Assembly (NCBI RefSeq): GCF_032854445.1
Contig: NC_088296.1
Location: forward strand, 18,963,485 to 19,027,484
Source: Liolophura sinensis
Taxonomy: Eukaryota; Mollusca; Polyplacophora; Chitonida; Chitonidae
Length of the DNA: 64,000 bases
Direction of reading: 5' to 3'
Under the pieces are notes generated by a model. It was given only the letters and a program-made list of their open reading frames with translations. It did no database searches and had not been told where the DNA came from. The first letter of the stretch is position 1. Each line of letters opens with the position of its first letter. The translations under genes and the position numbers were made by a program. Positions 33,480 through 45,843 of the stretch are shown piece by piece.

Positions 33480-35750
33480 GCGGTCAAACCAACTTTGTTG
33501 AGAGAAGAGCCCGAATTGAGGAAGTTAAGCTGGCCCTTATTTCCCAGTATATTCATTGGTGACGGCATTTCTGAACATTGACGGAAAATATGCAAAAATG
33601 TAGAGGTTATTACCAAATGCAAAATATGGCTTCAAACGTGATTTTCCCTCCTTTTTACACACACGTTTCTTCATGATTGTCAAAACCGCAGTCTTCGTTT
33701 TATAGGATATTTTCATGTGCCTTTCAAGTGTTGTGCCCTATAACTGAACCAATACGCTCTTCATAACTGAGTCATGGTTCCCCCTTTTAAGATAAATCTT
33801 TCACTATATGATCATGGTGCTAGAGTTTGTGTTAGTTGTTATAGTATTTAATGGTTTACATAAACAATTAGAATAAAATTCAAACTGATAGGAGACCGGA
33901 TTTCAGCGGTTGGGTGTAACCCTTTCACAGGTATCACACTGTCGCTGCTGCTCTCTTCACTGTATTGTATTATATTCCAGTAAACCAGACTCAATAAATG
34001 CTGACTCATTGTAAAGATATTCAAGTCTGTTTTGAAACTTCCTGGATTTGGTATTTAAAAAATAATACGCCAAACGTTTTAAGACTGCCTATTTGTTAAG
34101 AACGGGAGTAAAATAACGCCTTGCTCAATGTGTAGACAAAATTTAAGCGTATTTATATCTAAATCATAGTAAACTAAAAAAATTTTTGATCGGGGGAGGG
34201 GTGGGGGATTGTCAACAATAATAAATGTAGAAGGTATTGTTTCTTTCAATAGTGTAAGAATTGGTTAATAAGTTAAACAGCTGTTAACACTTCCCTGATG
34301 GTGTAGGCAACATCAGTAAAAAAAAAACTAACACATGTTAAAGTAGAACAATTGCATTGATTCACAAGAACTATATTTGCTGAAAAGCACTCTGGAACTT
34401 CATGTTGATGTGTTGCAGGTGCCTATTATAATATCTTCTGCCCAATGCAAAGTGGTTCCCTACGTCAAGAATCTGCACATTTGTACAACTGTACTAACTG
34501 TCTTCATTTTAAATAAAAAAAAATCTTTGTCTATTACCTTTGTCTGTTACCAAATGACCGCGGATTAGGTTAACTGTTAACTTTTATCAGCACAGAGTAT
34601 AGGTTTCCTCCTTAACTCTACAAGTTGAATACTTGTTTTCTTTATTTAATGGCGCCTCTACGATGGGTTATTAGAACCATTTGAAATTTGTAAGATTTTC
34701 CAATGATTTTCCGTGGTTCAAGGTTTTTCTAATGAAAGCTTATTTCATTAGAACAAGGAAAGAGTATGGAAAAAAGAAATAATGCAAACACAAAAATCTG
34801 GGACAAAATTAATAACTTAGGATATAAACTTCTCCGCCGTGTAAACGTTTTCTCCGCGGCGGAAACCTTTTTTTTTGAATTTTGACATATTTGTCTTAAG
34901 ATAACATTGATGAGGGTCAAAGTTTTGATTTCGATGGCCCAAAAATAAAGCATAAAATCGTATTTCAAGTTTTGGCTTAAGTCAAAATTAACTTTGTGCA
35001 ATCGGCCAAAGAGGTACCTGTACTTTCCTGTTTTTTTATGAATGTATCTCTGACACAGCTTACTTAGATTACACAGAACCATTGATGGGTCATCACAGTT
35101 GTACTAAGTCCATACCCAGTCATCAGAAACAAGGCACATGCGCGCACTGCCCCACGTGTGTCTTTGAAATATGTGCCAGTCAGGATTTACCATCCAGCGT
35201 ATTAAATAAACAAGCATTCCTACTGTTATAAAAACACGATAAGTACAGTAAAGTATTTTAATCCATATCGCTTTGAAATGTTTTGTTATGTACTTAAATA
35301 TTTAAATTGCGGGCGAAATTGATGTTTCACCTTAACATCCTTAAGCATTACCCCAGGGCAGTCTTCAGAGATCGCTTGTTTGAATAAATTCGTGTTTTTA
35401 TCCTAATGCACAAAGGGTTTTCCGTTATTGCTCTGTACTTTTGGCTCAGTATATATAAACATTCACCTTCTTCAATGGGTAAGTTGTATTATCCCGCGTC
35501 AGACAAAATACTCCGCTTTTAATTGGACAACGACGGTCACATGTAGTACAGATATATTCTCGAACTGTGCAGAGGCCGTCAATTGTGTTTGCTGAGTAGG
35601 TTATCTCCCTTTGTTGTGATACAACAATGGTCACCTCGCTGGAGCGATTCACCTGTGCATCGGTCTTCTGCACTGAATTGATAGGTCTTTGCAGGATAAA
35701 TTCGTTACATGGTGACACACTGATAGGTGGTGTTTACCTGTGGTAGACAG
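33480..35750. other. Non-coding stretch, nothing recognised
   Basis: AT-rich DNA. A 117-codon minus-strand ORF at 34729-35082 is Lys/Phe/Leu-rich low-complexity and has no family match. CGCCGTGTAAACGTTTTCTC next to CCGCGGCGGAAA is a short imperfect palindrome. Confidence 0.4.
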
Positions 35751-35756
35751 AAGTTA

Positions 35757-36055
35757 AGTTGACATTTCTTAGTTAACAATCACTGTCTCCTTTCAGCTGG
35801 ATTGCTGGTTTCACCCGTATTGGGGGACTGTCTGTTCTCGTCACTGACATTCAATCGGATTAAGACACCAACAAGAGAAATAAATTAACATCAAACGATT
35901 TAGTATACATATTTAGGTCATTTTATAACCACTCAGTACGACATGCACAGCGCTGGACCATCTTCATATCACTATATGTGGATAACCAATAGATATAGGT
36001 TGTGGATAAAATATAGCAACGGACACTGAAAACACAAACCATGTCGTCAGTCCAG
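35757..36055 (+). repeat. Local duplication, copy 1 (SINE body deleted)
   Basis: Matches 36059-36560 from ACATTTCTTAGTTAACAATC to the CATGTCGT(C/T)AGTCCAG end at roughly 95% by eye. Here only the SINE A tail (CGGATTAAGACACCAACAAG) remains between the flanks; copy 2 has about 200 bp more SINE. Confidence 0.85.
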
Positions 36056-36058
36056 TCC

Positions 36059-36560
36059 AGAACATTTCTTAGTTAACAATCACTGCCTCTTTTTAGCTGG
36101 ATTGCTGGTTTCAGCAGTACTGAGGGACTGTCTGTTCTCGTCAATGACATTCAATCTGCTCACCGGCCTGCATGGTTTCTTGTGTCGCAGCCGGAATCAC
36201 TCAAGAATATGGAAGTCCAGCTCATGCTGGTTTCCTCTCAGGCCGTACGTGTGAATGCCTTTCAGCAACTTCCGAATGGTGGTGGATTTCCCCTCGACTG
36301 TGCCCGGTTTCATCCCATCGAAATGCAGGGCGTTATCGAATAAGCGGAATATTCTTGAGTACGGATTAAGACACCAACAAGAGAAATAAATTAATATCAT
36401 ACGATTTAGTATACATATTTAGGTCATTTTATAACCACTCAGTACGACATGCACAGCGCTAAACCATCTTCATATTACTATATATGTATAACCAATAACT
36501 ATAGGTTGTGGTTAAAATATAGCAACGGACACCGAAAACACAAACCATGTCGTTAGTCCA
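36059..36560 (+). repeat. Local duplication, copy 2 (SINE retained)
   Basis: Second copy of the duplication, containing the SINE A element at 36160-36390 between TGACATTCAATC and the shared right flank. Confidence 0.85.
36160..36390 (+). repeat. SINE family A within the duplication
   Basis: AAGTCCAGCTCATGCTGGTT, GGCCGTACGTGTGAATGCC, TTCTTGAGTACGGATTAAGA and AATAAATTAAT. The tRNA-like head is poor. Confidence 0.8.
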
Positions 36561-36564
36561 GAGC

Positions 36565-37240
36565 CACCAGACACCTTCAGATTCCTGATCTGACGCTCCA
36601 ATTCACACCACAATTTTTCGCCAGGACGACGGCTCGAAAAATCGGGATATCCGTGGATCCAGTATCCTCGTACCCGTCCATGGCACGGTTTTCGCCAAAT
36701 GCCCATCATCCCGCCCACAAAAGGCCGCTACATCTGCAAAAGTAGCGTCGTTTCCGGAAATGCTGTAGATCTTGCCCTTTTCGACATATCTGTTGATATC
36801 GGCACGGCTGAGTGCTGCAAATGTTTCATCAAATCATTACATTATCTATACCTATCTGTTATTGCATTATGTTGCGAGGCAACAATATTCATTTGTGTGA
36901 CAGCTTACAAAACTTACCTTCAATAAATAATGATTTCCTTCACCAAATTGTATCTCAAATGGAGTATTAATGCTATAAAATTAATGTTACAATAATTTAA
37001 GTAATAATAATAATGATTTCTTCTCTGCATAGGTTCTGACAAAAACATTATTACATTAACTTGTACCAAATCTTTACCTTCTAAAAACAGTAACTCGCTT
37101 TATGCTGTTAGTATTAGGTTTTCATTGTTTCACGGATTTATAAGTATTGTTATAACTATACTAGGTCATTAAATATGAACATACAATCTGGGTAATGTAA
37201 TACTCGTGTAATAATCAAACACATCTTTACGAGTGGGACA
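36565..37240. other. Non-coding stretch, nothing recognised
   Basis: AT-rich in its second half; only short ORFs. Confidence 0.4.
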
Positions 37241-37242
37241 TT

Positions 37243-37466
37243 ATGCATTTATTTATTTAATTTATTTGTACTCAAGAATGTTTCACTTATCGGACGCTGG
37301 CCAGCATTGTCCTGTGAGGAAACCCACTACCATCCGCCATATCCGCGTCTGCAGAGGAAACCTGCATAAGCTGGACTTGAACTCACAGCTACCGCATTGG
37401 TGGGAGGCTTCTGGATCATTGCTCCGATCCAGCATGCTATACCCCTCGGCCATGGAGGACCCCGGA
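37243..37466 (-). repeat. SINE family A, diverged, near full length
   Basis: Reversed tail at the left, GTACTCAAGAATGTTTCAC, TGGACTTGAACTCACAGC and the head region CCTCGGCCATGGAGG. Confidence 0.8.
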
Positions 37467-37656
37467 ACACTAAGTTAACATGTTCAGGCCTGAATTGGGA
37501 TTAAGACGAGAACACAAACATTGAATCTAGTATGATGTGAATATTCTTTTACTGTTTTTAATGTACTCCAAAAGAAATGTACACAAAAATATAGAAAACA
37601 TGGCTGTTTGATGCAACTGCGGAAATTTCGAATACATGTGTCAGCTAATTTCTCAC

Positions 37657-37948
37657 CTTTCCCTGTGGTCGAAATCGGCACAAGGGGTGTTGTACATGTA
37701 TTTCCGCAGTGTTCAGCATCGGGGTCTTCTGGAAGCCAAAAGTACACTGTACACAAGCGAGGGAAAAACATTTCAACAGAATACTTATTTATGATACCAT
37801 CATTTGAAATAATGGCTTTGTCATCCAGATTGGCCATTTTTGGCCATGGTTGCCCCAAAACGGACAACTTTCCCATTTCCAGTGCAAACTGTTTAAGCAT
37901 TTCGATCAAAACCAGAAGAGAGATTAGAACAACAACCACCAGACACAC
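37657..37948 (-). CDS. Candidate internal exon of an unknown membrane protein
   Basis: On the minus strand a 292-nt open segment is bounded by an acceptor (TTTACAATTGTACAG|GTG) and a donor (GGGAAAG|GTGAGA). It encodes a hydrophobic span (VCLVVVVLISLLVLIEML), then an extracellular-looking part with ALEMGKLSVLGQPWPKM, PRLCTVYFWLPEDPDAEHC and GNTCTTPLVP. The three Cys after the span suggest disulphides. The family is not recognised. Read-through past the donor gives a 160-codon ORF ending at 37484, but the sequence beyond the donor is less convincing. No neighbouring exon was found. Confidence 0.35.
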
Positions 37949-38287
37949 CTGTACAATTGTAAACAATGTCAGAGATTAGAACAATAAATGTCTCTAAATG
38001 AACAGAAAATTCTGCCAGAGGCTGAACAGAAATTATGTTACTTTTTCGGGAAGATAATATACAGCTCATGGAAAATTGGTTTAAATGGGGTGCAAACGAC
38101 TGAACAGAACGAAATTTGGGTCACAAATGTCAAGTACAGAGGCTTGAATTATCGGAAAATATACACGTAGCTTTGGGATATACTCTTAATGTCATTGTGT
38201 AATGGTTGGGTGACAACAACCACAGAGCCAAAGAGACGAGCATAATATCGCTGCAAATATAGCTGGCTCATGTGACATTCATTCACT

Positions 38288-38288
38288 T

Positions 38289-38383
<95 letters not shown>
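38288..38383. repeat. (TA)n microsatellite with adjoining (CA)n
   Basis: About 47 TA dinucleotides followed by two short CACACACACACA tracts to about 38427. Confidence 0.95.
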
Positions 38384-38385
<2 letters not shown>

Positions 38386-38799
38386 CACACACACACACAT
38401 AATATATATAATCACACACACACACATAATTACTGATAAAGGCCAATGGCCCTCATGTATTACATGATGGCATCGCCAGTGAGGCTCCAGGCGATTGGTC
38501 GAACTGGACCAATCCAACCTCCAATCTCTATCTAAGCAAGGGTCATGTGCAGTGTTGGGCTTAAAAATCTCGCAAGACTAATCTCTTCCATCAAGGATCG
38601 CAACCCACAGCAAACAGGTACACCGTTATCATCAGGTACTTTACCACCTGGGGACATACGGCTCTATTATATTCATATGGGCCACATGTAGTAGCTGTAG
38701 GTTAGTCGCCGTGTACGACAAGGTTGCCTAGAGGCCTGATTTCACGCCGGAGACTCCACAGGGGGTAATGTCACTTGAATTCAATGGGTAACTGTTGCA

Positions 38800-40480
38800 G
38801 CTGTAGCCTAATCTCATTTTACTGGTTTCAGAAAATCCATTCAACAGTTCTCAGCTATATTTTCAACTTTGGATTCTGTTTGGAACCGAAAGTGATAACA
38901 CGTACACATAAATTGCACACATCTGCTGAGGTAATTCTGTAGGAAATTGATTGCTTGCTGAATTGTGACATTCGCATATAAAGCTGAAGGCGAGCTATGC
39001 AAACCATTGTTGAGATGTCACAGAGTATAAATGTGTACAAACATCATGAGAGATTTATCTCCCTTGCATAGATCACGTCCAATTTTCAGAGCTAAGTATT
39101 TTATATTCCAGTGTGCTCAGTTTTATCAATTTGTGAAGCACGGTGGTATTTGTGTCGACAGGTAAGTCATTTAAGACGGGGTAGGTGTATTTGGGGTGGA
39201 AATACTTGTCAAGCTAGGGAGTTGTCTTTACTTGATCGTTTTACCGACTGTCAGACACTGCTTAGTTGGTTGAGTCATCCTCACATCTCCACGCCTCCAC
39301 ATTAATAAGACGTACAGCATACAGAGACAAACCAGAGCAGCAACGACAGTGCGATAGCTGACAAATGTTCAGACGTAACCGGTGAAATACGGCCCTTGTC
39401 AATTTACCTCAGTCAGACCTTTAATCGAACTGTTCAAGTAAATGCGTGCATAGTAGCAAATCACAAGCCCCCTAGCACCATGGTTTAAGCAGAATTAGGT
39501 AAAAAAGGCAGTGATGTTAATTGCAGACCTAAGACAGGGGCGTGTTTTTGTATAGACTCTACCCTCAGCTTGTGTGTGAACCTGTAACACTGTCGATAAA
39601 CAGTCTGAATACTTACGTCAAGGTAAACAACTGGATTGGGTTCAGGATCATGCTGTTTAAGTATGTTGATCTTGTCACTACATGTACGTGTATATAAAGG
39701 GCTCTACTTTATTGAGCTTCTGAAGCTTTGACATAAAGGCCTCAAGCAGAGTTAAGCTGAAGGTCGATTAATGGCGGTAACGTGTTGTCTGTGGTACACA
39801 AAGTCCGAATGTATTGCCTTGACCATGTATCGCTGTTGATTGTTTATTTAGCAACGTTTGGCTGTGCGCTCCAAATATAAAACTGTGGTAGTCAAAAATT
39901 GATGGTTAGGGTATACACTTCCCCTTTTCCATGTACGTCAGCCCGTCTGTTATACGATAGCCTATATCAATTAATCATGACGTCAAAGTTTAAGGAATGT
40001 CTGTATACGTAAATGGTGCTAAAGTAAAGCGAATCTTAAGATTATGTACGGATGTGCACAGATTATTTGCAGCCTTACTCTAATGTATACAGAGATAACG
40101 TCTCTGTAAGGCTGTCTATTTTACCATTTTAAGACCCAAATGTATATGTATCCATAGTTAAGAGGCTACATGTATTATTAACTCCGCGCTTTTCACACAG
40201 ACAGCTCTAGCTAATCTATAAGAAGGCCCACATGAAGTATACTCTCCTCCTGACCGTCCAACCTGCAACACCCTCCTTTATCGGTGAGCACTGGTCGAGG
40301 CTATCATGTCTGCTGATATAGCTTAGCCAGTCAGGGCAGCCGAATATCTCCCTGCAGACTTGCTTATAGTTTACCTAGGATTGTCTTTGTGAAGATATAA
40401 CTGACGCTGACCTACTTCTACAGTCTACCTGAGGTTACATATCTGCAATCAGAATTTTGGAGTGTCTTTAAAATGTCACC
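38800..40480 (+). repeat. Upstream unit U, copy 1
   Basis: First of at least four related units (others near 41925-43180, 43185-44420 and 63480-64000). Shared blocks are CTCATTTTACTGGTTTCAGA near the start, a 50-nt exon-like cassette, GCTGAAGGTCGATTA, CCAAATATAAAACTGTG, and near the end CTGACCTACTTCTACAGTCT. No long ORF. The units lie upstream of the TRIM gene in the same orientation. Confidence 0.7.
39112..39161 (+). other. Exon-like 50-nt cassette in unit U copy 1
   Basis: Bounded by an acceptor-like TTATATTCCAG and the consensus donor CGACAG|GTAAGT. The same 50 nt with the same borders recur at 43420-43469. It has no ATG, so a non-coding 5' exon is the natural reading. Its use is unproven. 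Confidence 0.4.
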
Positions 40481-40489
40481 GTAAGAATA

Positions 40490-41450
40490 CTGTAGACCAT
40501 ATGTTTGACTCCATTATCAAATGGTCAAGTTCCAAGATTGCTTCTGGAGGCCTTTTTTGTGTTTTTCCCACTTTTATATCGAGCAAGTCATTTTCACACA
40601 CTGCTTTTTTATAGAATGATAATAACGAAACTCGCCATATTTCTAAATGAGCATAAGGCATGACCTTCGAGGCAAGCTAGGCGCACATACTGATATAGGT
40701 CTTACCATGCTCTTGAATGAAAATTACATCACATCGGCCTACACACTTATATCACATGAATCAAGTGTTTTTTGAAGAAAGGGATACTGTGTAAACAAAC
40801 ACCGCAACACTTTATCATCATTTAGTTGGTTGGTTTCATGAGAGAAAATAAGAAAGCTATTATATGGGTGAACAAAAACAAATTAGCTTTAGAAAGGAAT
40901 AAATCTTTTCTGGTTAGCCAGTGATTGGTACTTCATATTTGAAGACTTTTTATGATTACCTCATGACACTGAGTACAAAATTAAGTTGACGGGTAGAAAC
41001 TTGTTCTGGAGGAAACTGTTTAATTGAACACGTAAAGTCCTTAGGTTGTTACAAATATAACATGATCAGTTCAATACAAATGACTATGTGCCTTGTGACA
41101 ATATTAATAAGCAGTAAACCCCCCCCCCCAAAAAAAAGCAATGGTATTCATCTTGTATTGCAGTTGTCCCCTTGAATGTGCCCAGGCTTTGTGCAAATGA
41201 AGTTTACTTTTCAGCTCAATCGCATCAGCCGTTCTGGAGAAGAAGATTTGTTTTAGGTTGGCACAAAATCCTATATAGCCACCAAATGTCACCAAAAGCC
41301 AAAAAGCACAACTTCAGATACATTCCTAAAACATACTGAAGTTTCAGGGATGTATCACTTGTGGTTTTCTCATAAAATGTATCACCAAACTGCCTAGAAT
41401 AATAATAATCATTCGAACAGAAATAATAGAGGTTTAAGCCTTGGTATTCG
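40490..41450. other. Non-coding stretch, nothing recognised
   Basis: Short ORFs only. A C/A homopolymer junction (CCCCCCCCC then AAAAAAA) lies at 41118-41136. Confidence 0.4.
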
Positions 41451-41455
41451 AGCAT

Positions 41456-41582
41456 GTATGGCTGCGGATGGTCGTGTGTCTCCCCCGGTTAGCCCGGGTT
41501 GCTCCAACCATAATGCAGGCCGCCGCCGTATGAAAAAAATATTCTTGAGGATGGCGTAAAACACCAATCAAATAAATAAATC
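41456..41582 (+). repeat. SINE family A, 3' half
   Basis: GCGGATGGTCGTGTG, CGCCGCCGTATGAAAAAAAT, GGCGTAAAACACCAATC and the AAATAAATAAAT tail. Confidence 0.9.
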
Positions 41583-41924
41583 AGTCATTCTTGTGGGTCT
41601 TGTACCCCTAATAATCCATACTATAACATTAGGGTTTTCAAACTTTTAGTTTGGAAGCCTAAAAACAAAAACATCTGATGTTTACCTGGATCAGATATTT
41701 ATTTAGATTTTAGTTAACTTAAGTTAGAAAGGAAACTCCGGAAAAGACACACGAGTTATGTAATCTTCTTTGACGTTAGCCTCAGAATAAATTACTGAAC
41801 ACGAATATCAAACCATCTATCTACATATATTTACACCTCCTAGTCGTAGGCAAGCCATGTTGGATGTGCTTTAAGCTTTGTAGAATGTTGACTGTATGCG
41901 ATATACACCTGTTATATACTAAAG

Positions 41925-43180
41925 ATCGGTTAGCCACAACTATTGTAGCTATAGCCTAATCTCATTATGCTGGTTTCAGAAAATCCATCCGATTTATTTA
42001 CGATGTATTCTGTTGGGAACTAAACTTCATAAATATATATGATTTGAACCCATTTGCTGAAGTAGTTTTGTGGAAAACTGATTGTTTGTTGAAATGTGAC
42101 ATTCACATATAGGCCTAAAGTTAATGGCGAGGTGCGGAGATTTGTGTCGACAGGTAAGTTCCGTAAGACGATTATATGTAGTTTGGATGGAAACGATCAC
42201 AGGTTAAGGAGTTGTCTTTACTCGGTCGTATCACCGACTGTAAGAGACAACTTAATAGGTTTTGTCGTCCTCAAATCGACACAACTTAGATATACGAATG
42301 GGGTGTTACCTTTTACAGACTTCAGCATTAGCCATGTCAGCCTGTGTGTCAACCTCTAACAGTCGATATTTGTGTATCAAGGAAAACGACTGATTTGTGT
42401 TCAAGTTCATACTGGTTAACTGTGTCGATCTTGTCACTATATATACAAGGCGATAGTACGTTACTAATGCGAGGTTCTGAAGCTTTGACCTCGAAAGGCA
42501 ATATGCACTTATGCTGAAGGTCGATTACTGGTGGTAACATGCTCCCTATGGCACACAAAGTCCGAATATCTTACCTATATGGATCGCTGTTCGTTTACTT
42601 ACATCGTTCGCCTGTCTGGTCCAAATATAAAAAACTGTGATAGTAAAAAAAAAACCTGCTAAGGGAACAAGCGTTCTCCTAATCCATGTACATCAGCCCG
42701 TCTGTTATATGATACCCTATATCAGTTGCTCATAGGGGAATTAGTGACAGAGGGTATCAGGACGCCAGCACGGCGCAATGACCAAGAAGCATCCTGCCAT
42801 TGCGATCGCCGTGAGTTCAAGTCCAGCTCATGCTGGCTTCCTCTCTGGCCTACATAGGAAGGCCTTCCAACATCATGCAAATGATCGTGGGCTTCCCCCC
42901 GGACCATAATTCTGGCCGCCGTCGTATAAGTGAAGTATTCTTGATTAAGGCATAAAACACCAATCAAATAAATAAATATTCTTATAGGTAAATTGTTATG
43001 AAGGCCAACATTTTTAAGATTATGTGCACATTCTTGAGTTCGGCGTGAGACACCAGTAAAAAAATAGATAAAACCCATTGCGCATAACGTCAAATGTAAG
43101 GACTGTGTGTATACGTAAATGTTGCTGAAAGTAAATAGAATGTTTCAATTATGTAAGGATTTGCACGCATTATCTTCAGC
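41925..43180 (+). repeat. Upstream unit U, copy 2 (SINE-interrupted)
   Basis: Shares CTCATTATGCTGGTTTCAGA, TTTGTGTCGACAG|GTAAGT (cassette end at 42153, acceptor side lost), GCTGAAGGTCGATTACTGG and CCAAATATAAAAAACTGTG with copies 1 and 3. A SINE A at 42745-42985 and a SINE-tail fragment at 43024-43072 interrupt its distal part. Confidence 0.65.
42745..42985 (+). repeat. SINE family A inserted in unit U copy 2
   Basis: GTGAGTTCAAGTCCAGCTCA, AGGAAGGCCTTCC, GCCGCCGTCGTATAAGTGAA and the CAATCAAATAAATAAAT tail. The head is degenerate. Confidence 0.85.
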
Positions 43181-43184
43181 CTCA

Positions 43185-44420
43185 CTATAGTGATGTCTCC
43201 GTAAAGTCTTCATATAAATATAAATGACTTGGACCCAACTGCTGAATTAATTTTATGGAAACTGGTATGTTTGTTAAAGTATCGCATTCGCGTTTAAAGG
43301 GACTGTGCTAAAAATTGTGGGGATGTCATAGAGTGTAAATGTGTAAAAGCATATTGAAAGATTTACCTCCCCTGCTCAGATGACGTGTATTTCTCACAAC
43401 TAAACATTTTCTATTTCAGTCTGCTCAGTTTTATCAAGTTGTGCAGCACGGTGGGAATTGTGTCGACAGGTAAGTCCTGTAAGATGGAGTACGCCTCTGT
43501 TTATGTAGGGGTGATTCTATCAAGTGAGGGAGTTGTCTTTACTTGATCGTGTGAACGACTCTTAGACAGTATTTAATTGGTCCTCAAATGGACACGAAGT
43601 GGACGTACGACTGGGGGTGTGTCCAGTCCCAGCCTGTGTGGGAACCTCTGACATTGTCTATAAACAGTCGGAAAATTTTCTTTTCACGGCAGACAACTGA
43701 TTTAATCGGCTGAAGTTCACACTGTTTAATTATGTCGATCTTCTCACTATATCCAGGACGATAGTAAGTTATTAATGTATTTTTCTGAAGCTTTGACCTT
43801 GAAAGGCATTACGTATGGTTTTGCTGAAGGTTGTTGGTTGCCCGTGACATATTGTCTGGGGTTGGGCGTACATATATGTAAGTAGCCAGTACAACCGACA
43901 TGTAAGGATCGCTGTTTGTTTACTTCCAAAGTTTGCCTATCTGGTCCATATGTAAAAACTGTAATAGTCAAAATTTCTAGTTAGGATATACATGTTCTCA
44001 TATTCCAATCGAGGCAGAAACAAACACTATTTTTGAAATATTTGGTTTGACCCAGACTTGAGTTCGATCTCTGGTCTCCCGACTTCGAGGCGGGCTCAAA
44101 CATAAGGAGTGTACTACACTGTATAAGTAAATCGAATCTTAAAATTATGTACTGAATTGCACACAGGGTTTTCAGTGTTACAGAACTGAAAGGCTACATG
44201 CATTATTAACTTCCCACTCAGCAAGCATTACAACCTCGCCCAATGATCACCGATAACGGGAGGTGTAACTTGACACAGCTGAGGCAGTCAGAGCTGTCCT
44301 ATACTGCATGTAGGTCTACTTATACATTAGCTCGGGCTGTGTCTATGGAGATATAACTGACGCTGACCTACTTCTACAGTCTACCTGAGGTTATAAATGT
44401 CCAATCCAGGCTTTTTTGGT
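43185..44420 (+). repeat. Upstream unit U, copy 3
   Basis: The copy nearest the TRIM gene. It holds the 50-nt cassette with intact acceptor and donor and the distal CTGACCTACTTCTACAGTCT block. Confidence 0.7.
43420..43469 (+). other. Candidate 5' non-coding exon of the TRIM gene
   Basis: Bounded by ATTTTCTATTTCAG and GACAG|GTAAGT, both close to consensus. It could splice to the acceptor at 45151-45152, 22 nt before the TRIM start codon. No ATG lies in the cassette. Confidence 0.42.
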
Positions 44421-44424
44421 TCTC

Positions 44425-45150
44425 TTTAAACAGTCCCTGACATAAAACTGTATCTAATTGGACATGTACTTCACATTTCTACAAAAGAGTGAAGTCCGCA
44501 TTTATGGTTTAAACATTCTGTTTGATAAGTGTTGATCGGAGGGTGTGGCAACTCTGTTGTAGTCAGTACTTCTGTGGTTCCTGACAATAACATAATAAAA
44601 CACTGGGAGCTGGAAGACTTTAACTTTCATATCCGTTTTAATCTAAGTAAAAAGAAATTTTCGTATTACTCGTCACTATTAATAATGTGATATTCAGTAT
44701 GTCTCTAAAATTCTGCAGATGGAGATGTTCCAAAAATTTGGTCCTATTATCATACAGTATATAGGATCAAATTACCTTCATAACCACACAAATCTGCTAA
44801 TTATGAGTGGCAGCTATATACATATCGAACACATCTGCCCAAACTGGCTTGACCAGACCTTTGTCAAAAAAGTCTCTCGTGCGTAATAAAAGGTAGAATC
44901 GCTAAATTTCTAAATGACCAGAAACGATTCCTTTTCAGGAAAGCGATTTAGGCATACTCTCCTCGTACATGTATAGGTGCTTTAATGCTTCTTAAATGAC
45001 AATTAAAGAATAGCGACAAAAGTACTGTACCCAATATGTTGTTGGAACCCGGGAACAGATGGTGGATGTGTGCTGTCTTGAACGTTAATATTTTTGTAAA
45101 TAGGAACACCCTCACAGGTGCCAGTCTGAGCGATTTGCCGTTTTGATTTC
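44425..45150. other. Non-coding stretch upstream of the TRIM gene
   Basis: No ORF recognised. If the 50-nt cassette is a 5' exon, this is intron. It ends in the acceptor-like TTTTGATTTCAG. Confidence 0.45.
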
Positions 45151-45174
45151 AGAAAAAAAAAAACGGAGCGAAAA

Positions 45175-45843
45175 ATGGCTGAAAACAAGCACAATCGGGA
45201 TGATGTTCTCGAGTGTTCTATATGTATGGAAACATTCCGGAAACCAGTAACGCTACCCTGTCAGCACAGTTTTTGCATGGAATGCATTGCTTTGTATGTT
45301 GATAAGTCCAACTGTGTACATACAAATGAGATCTCGGGCAGCTCGGGGAATGAGGACGTTCATCGGCTGATAGCATGCCCTGTGTGTCGGGCACCGACTA
45401 ATCTGGGGAGAAAAGGTTTGGCTGGTCTGGCTCCCAACTTTCATCTGGTAAAAATTGTGGAGAGGTTTTCGTCTGCTGTGAAGGTTGAGGATGACACCCC
45501 ATATTGTTCCCTGTGTGAGGAGGATAATCAAGCTAAAGCTGTCAAGTTTTGTACCAAATGTAGTGTGTTCTACTGTCAGGAATGTCTTGCAAATTACCAT
45601 CCAATGAGGGGGCCTCTGAAACGTCACCGACTGATTTCCCCCCTGGAGTACCTCTCCCAAGAAACCTCACAAGTTCAAGTCAGCAGAGACCACCAGTCGA
45701 CTCAGCAAGGCACATGTGCTAGGCACGGTCAGCCATTCGGCTTGTACTGTGTACCGTGTCGGATGGTGATCTGTGTGGGATGTGTGGTTGACCATCCGAA
45801 ACACGCTATGCAAGATATAAAATCTGCAGCTGAGAATAACAAG
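45175..45843 (+). CDS. TRIM coding exon 1: RING and two B-boxes
   Basis: Encodes residues 1-223 and ends at AACAAG|GTAAGG in phase 0. Open frame beyond the donor to 45897 is intron read-through. Confidence 0.92.

Noticed and set aside
34729-35082. 117-codon minus-strand ORF
   Set aside because: Lys/Phe/Leu low-complexity in AT-rich DNA with no recognised domain.
37608-37979. 123-codon plus-strand ORF
   Set aside because: It is antisense to the better supported minus-strand candidate exon with matching splice sites and a hydrophobic span.
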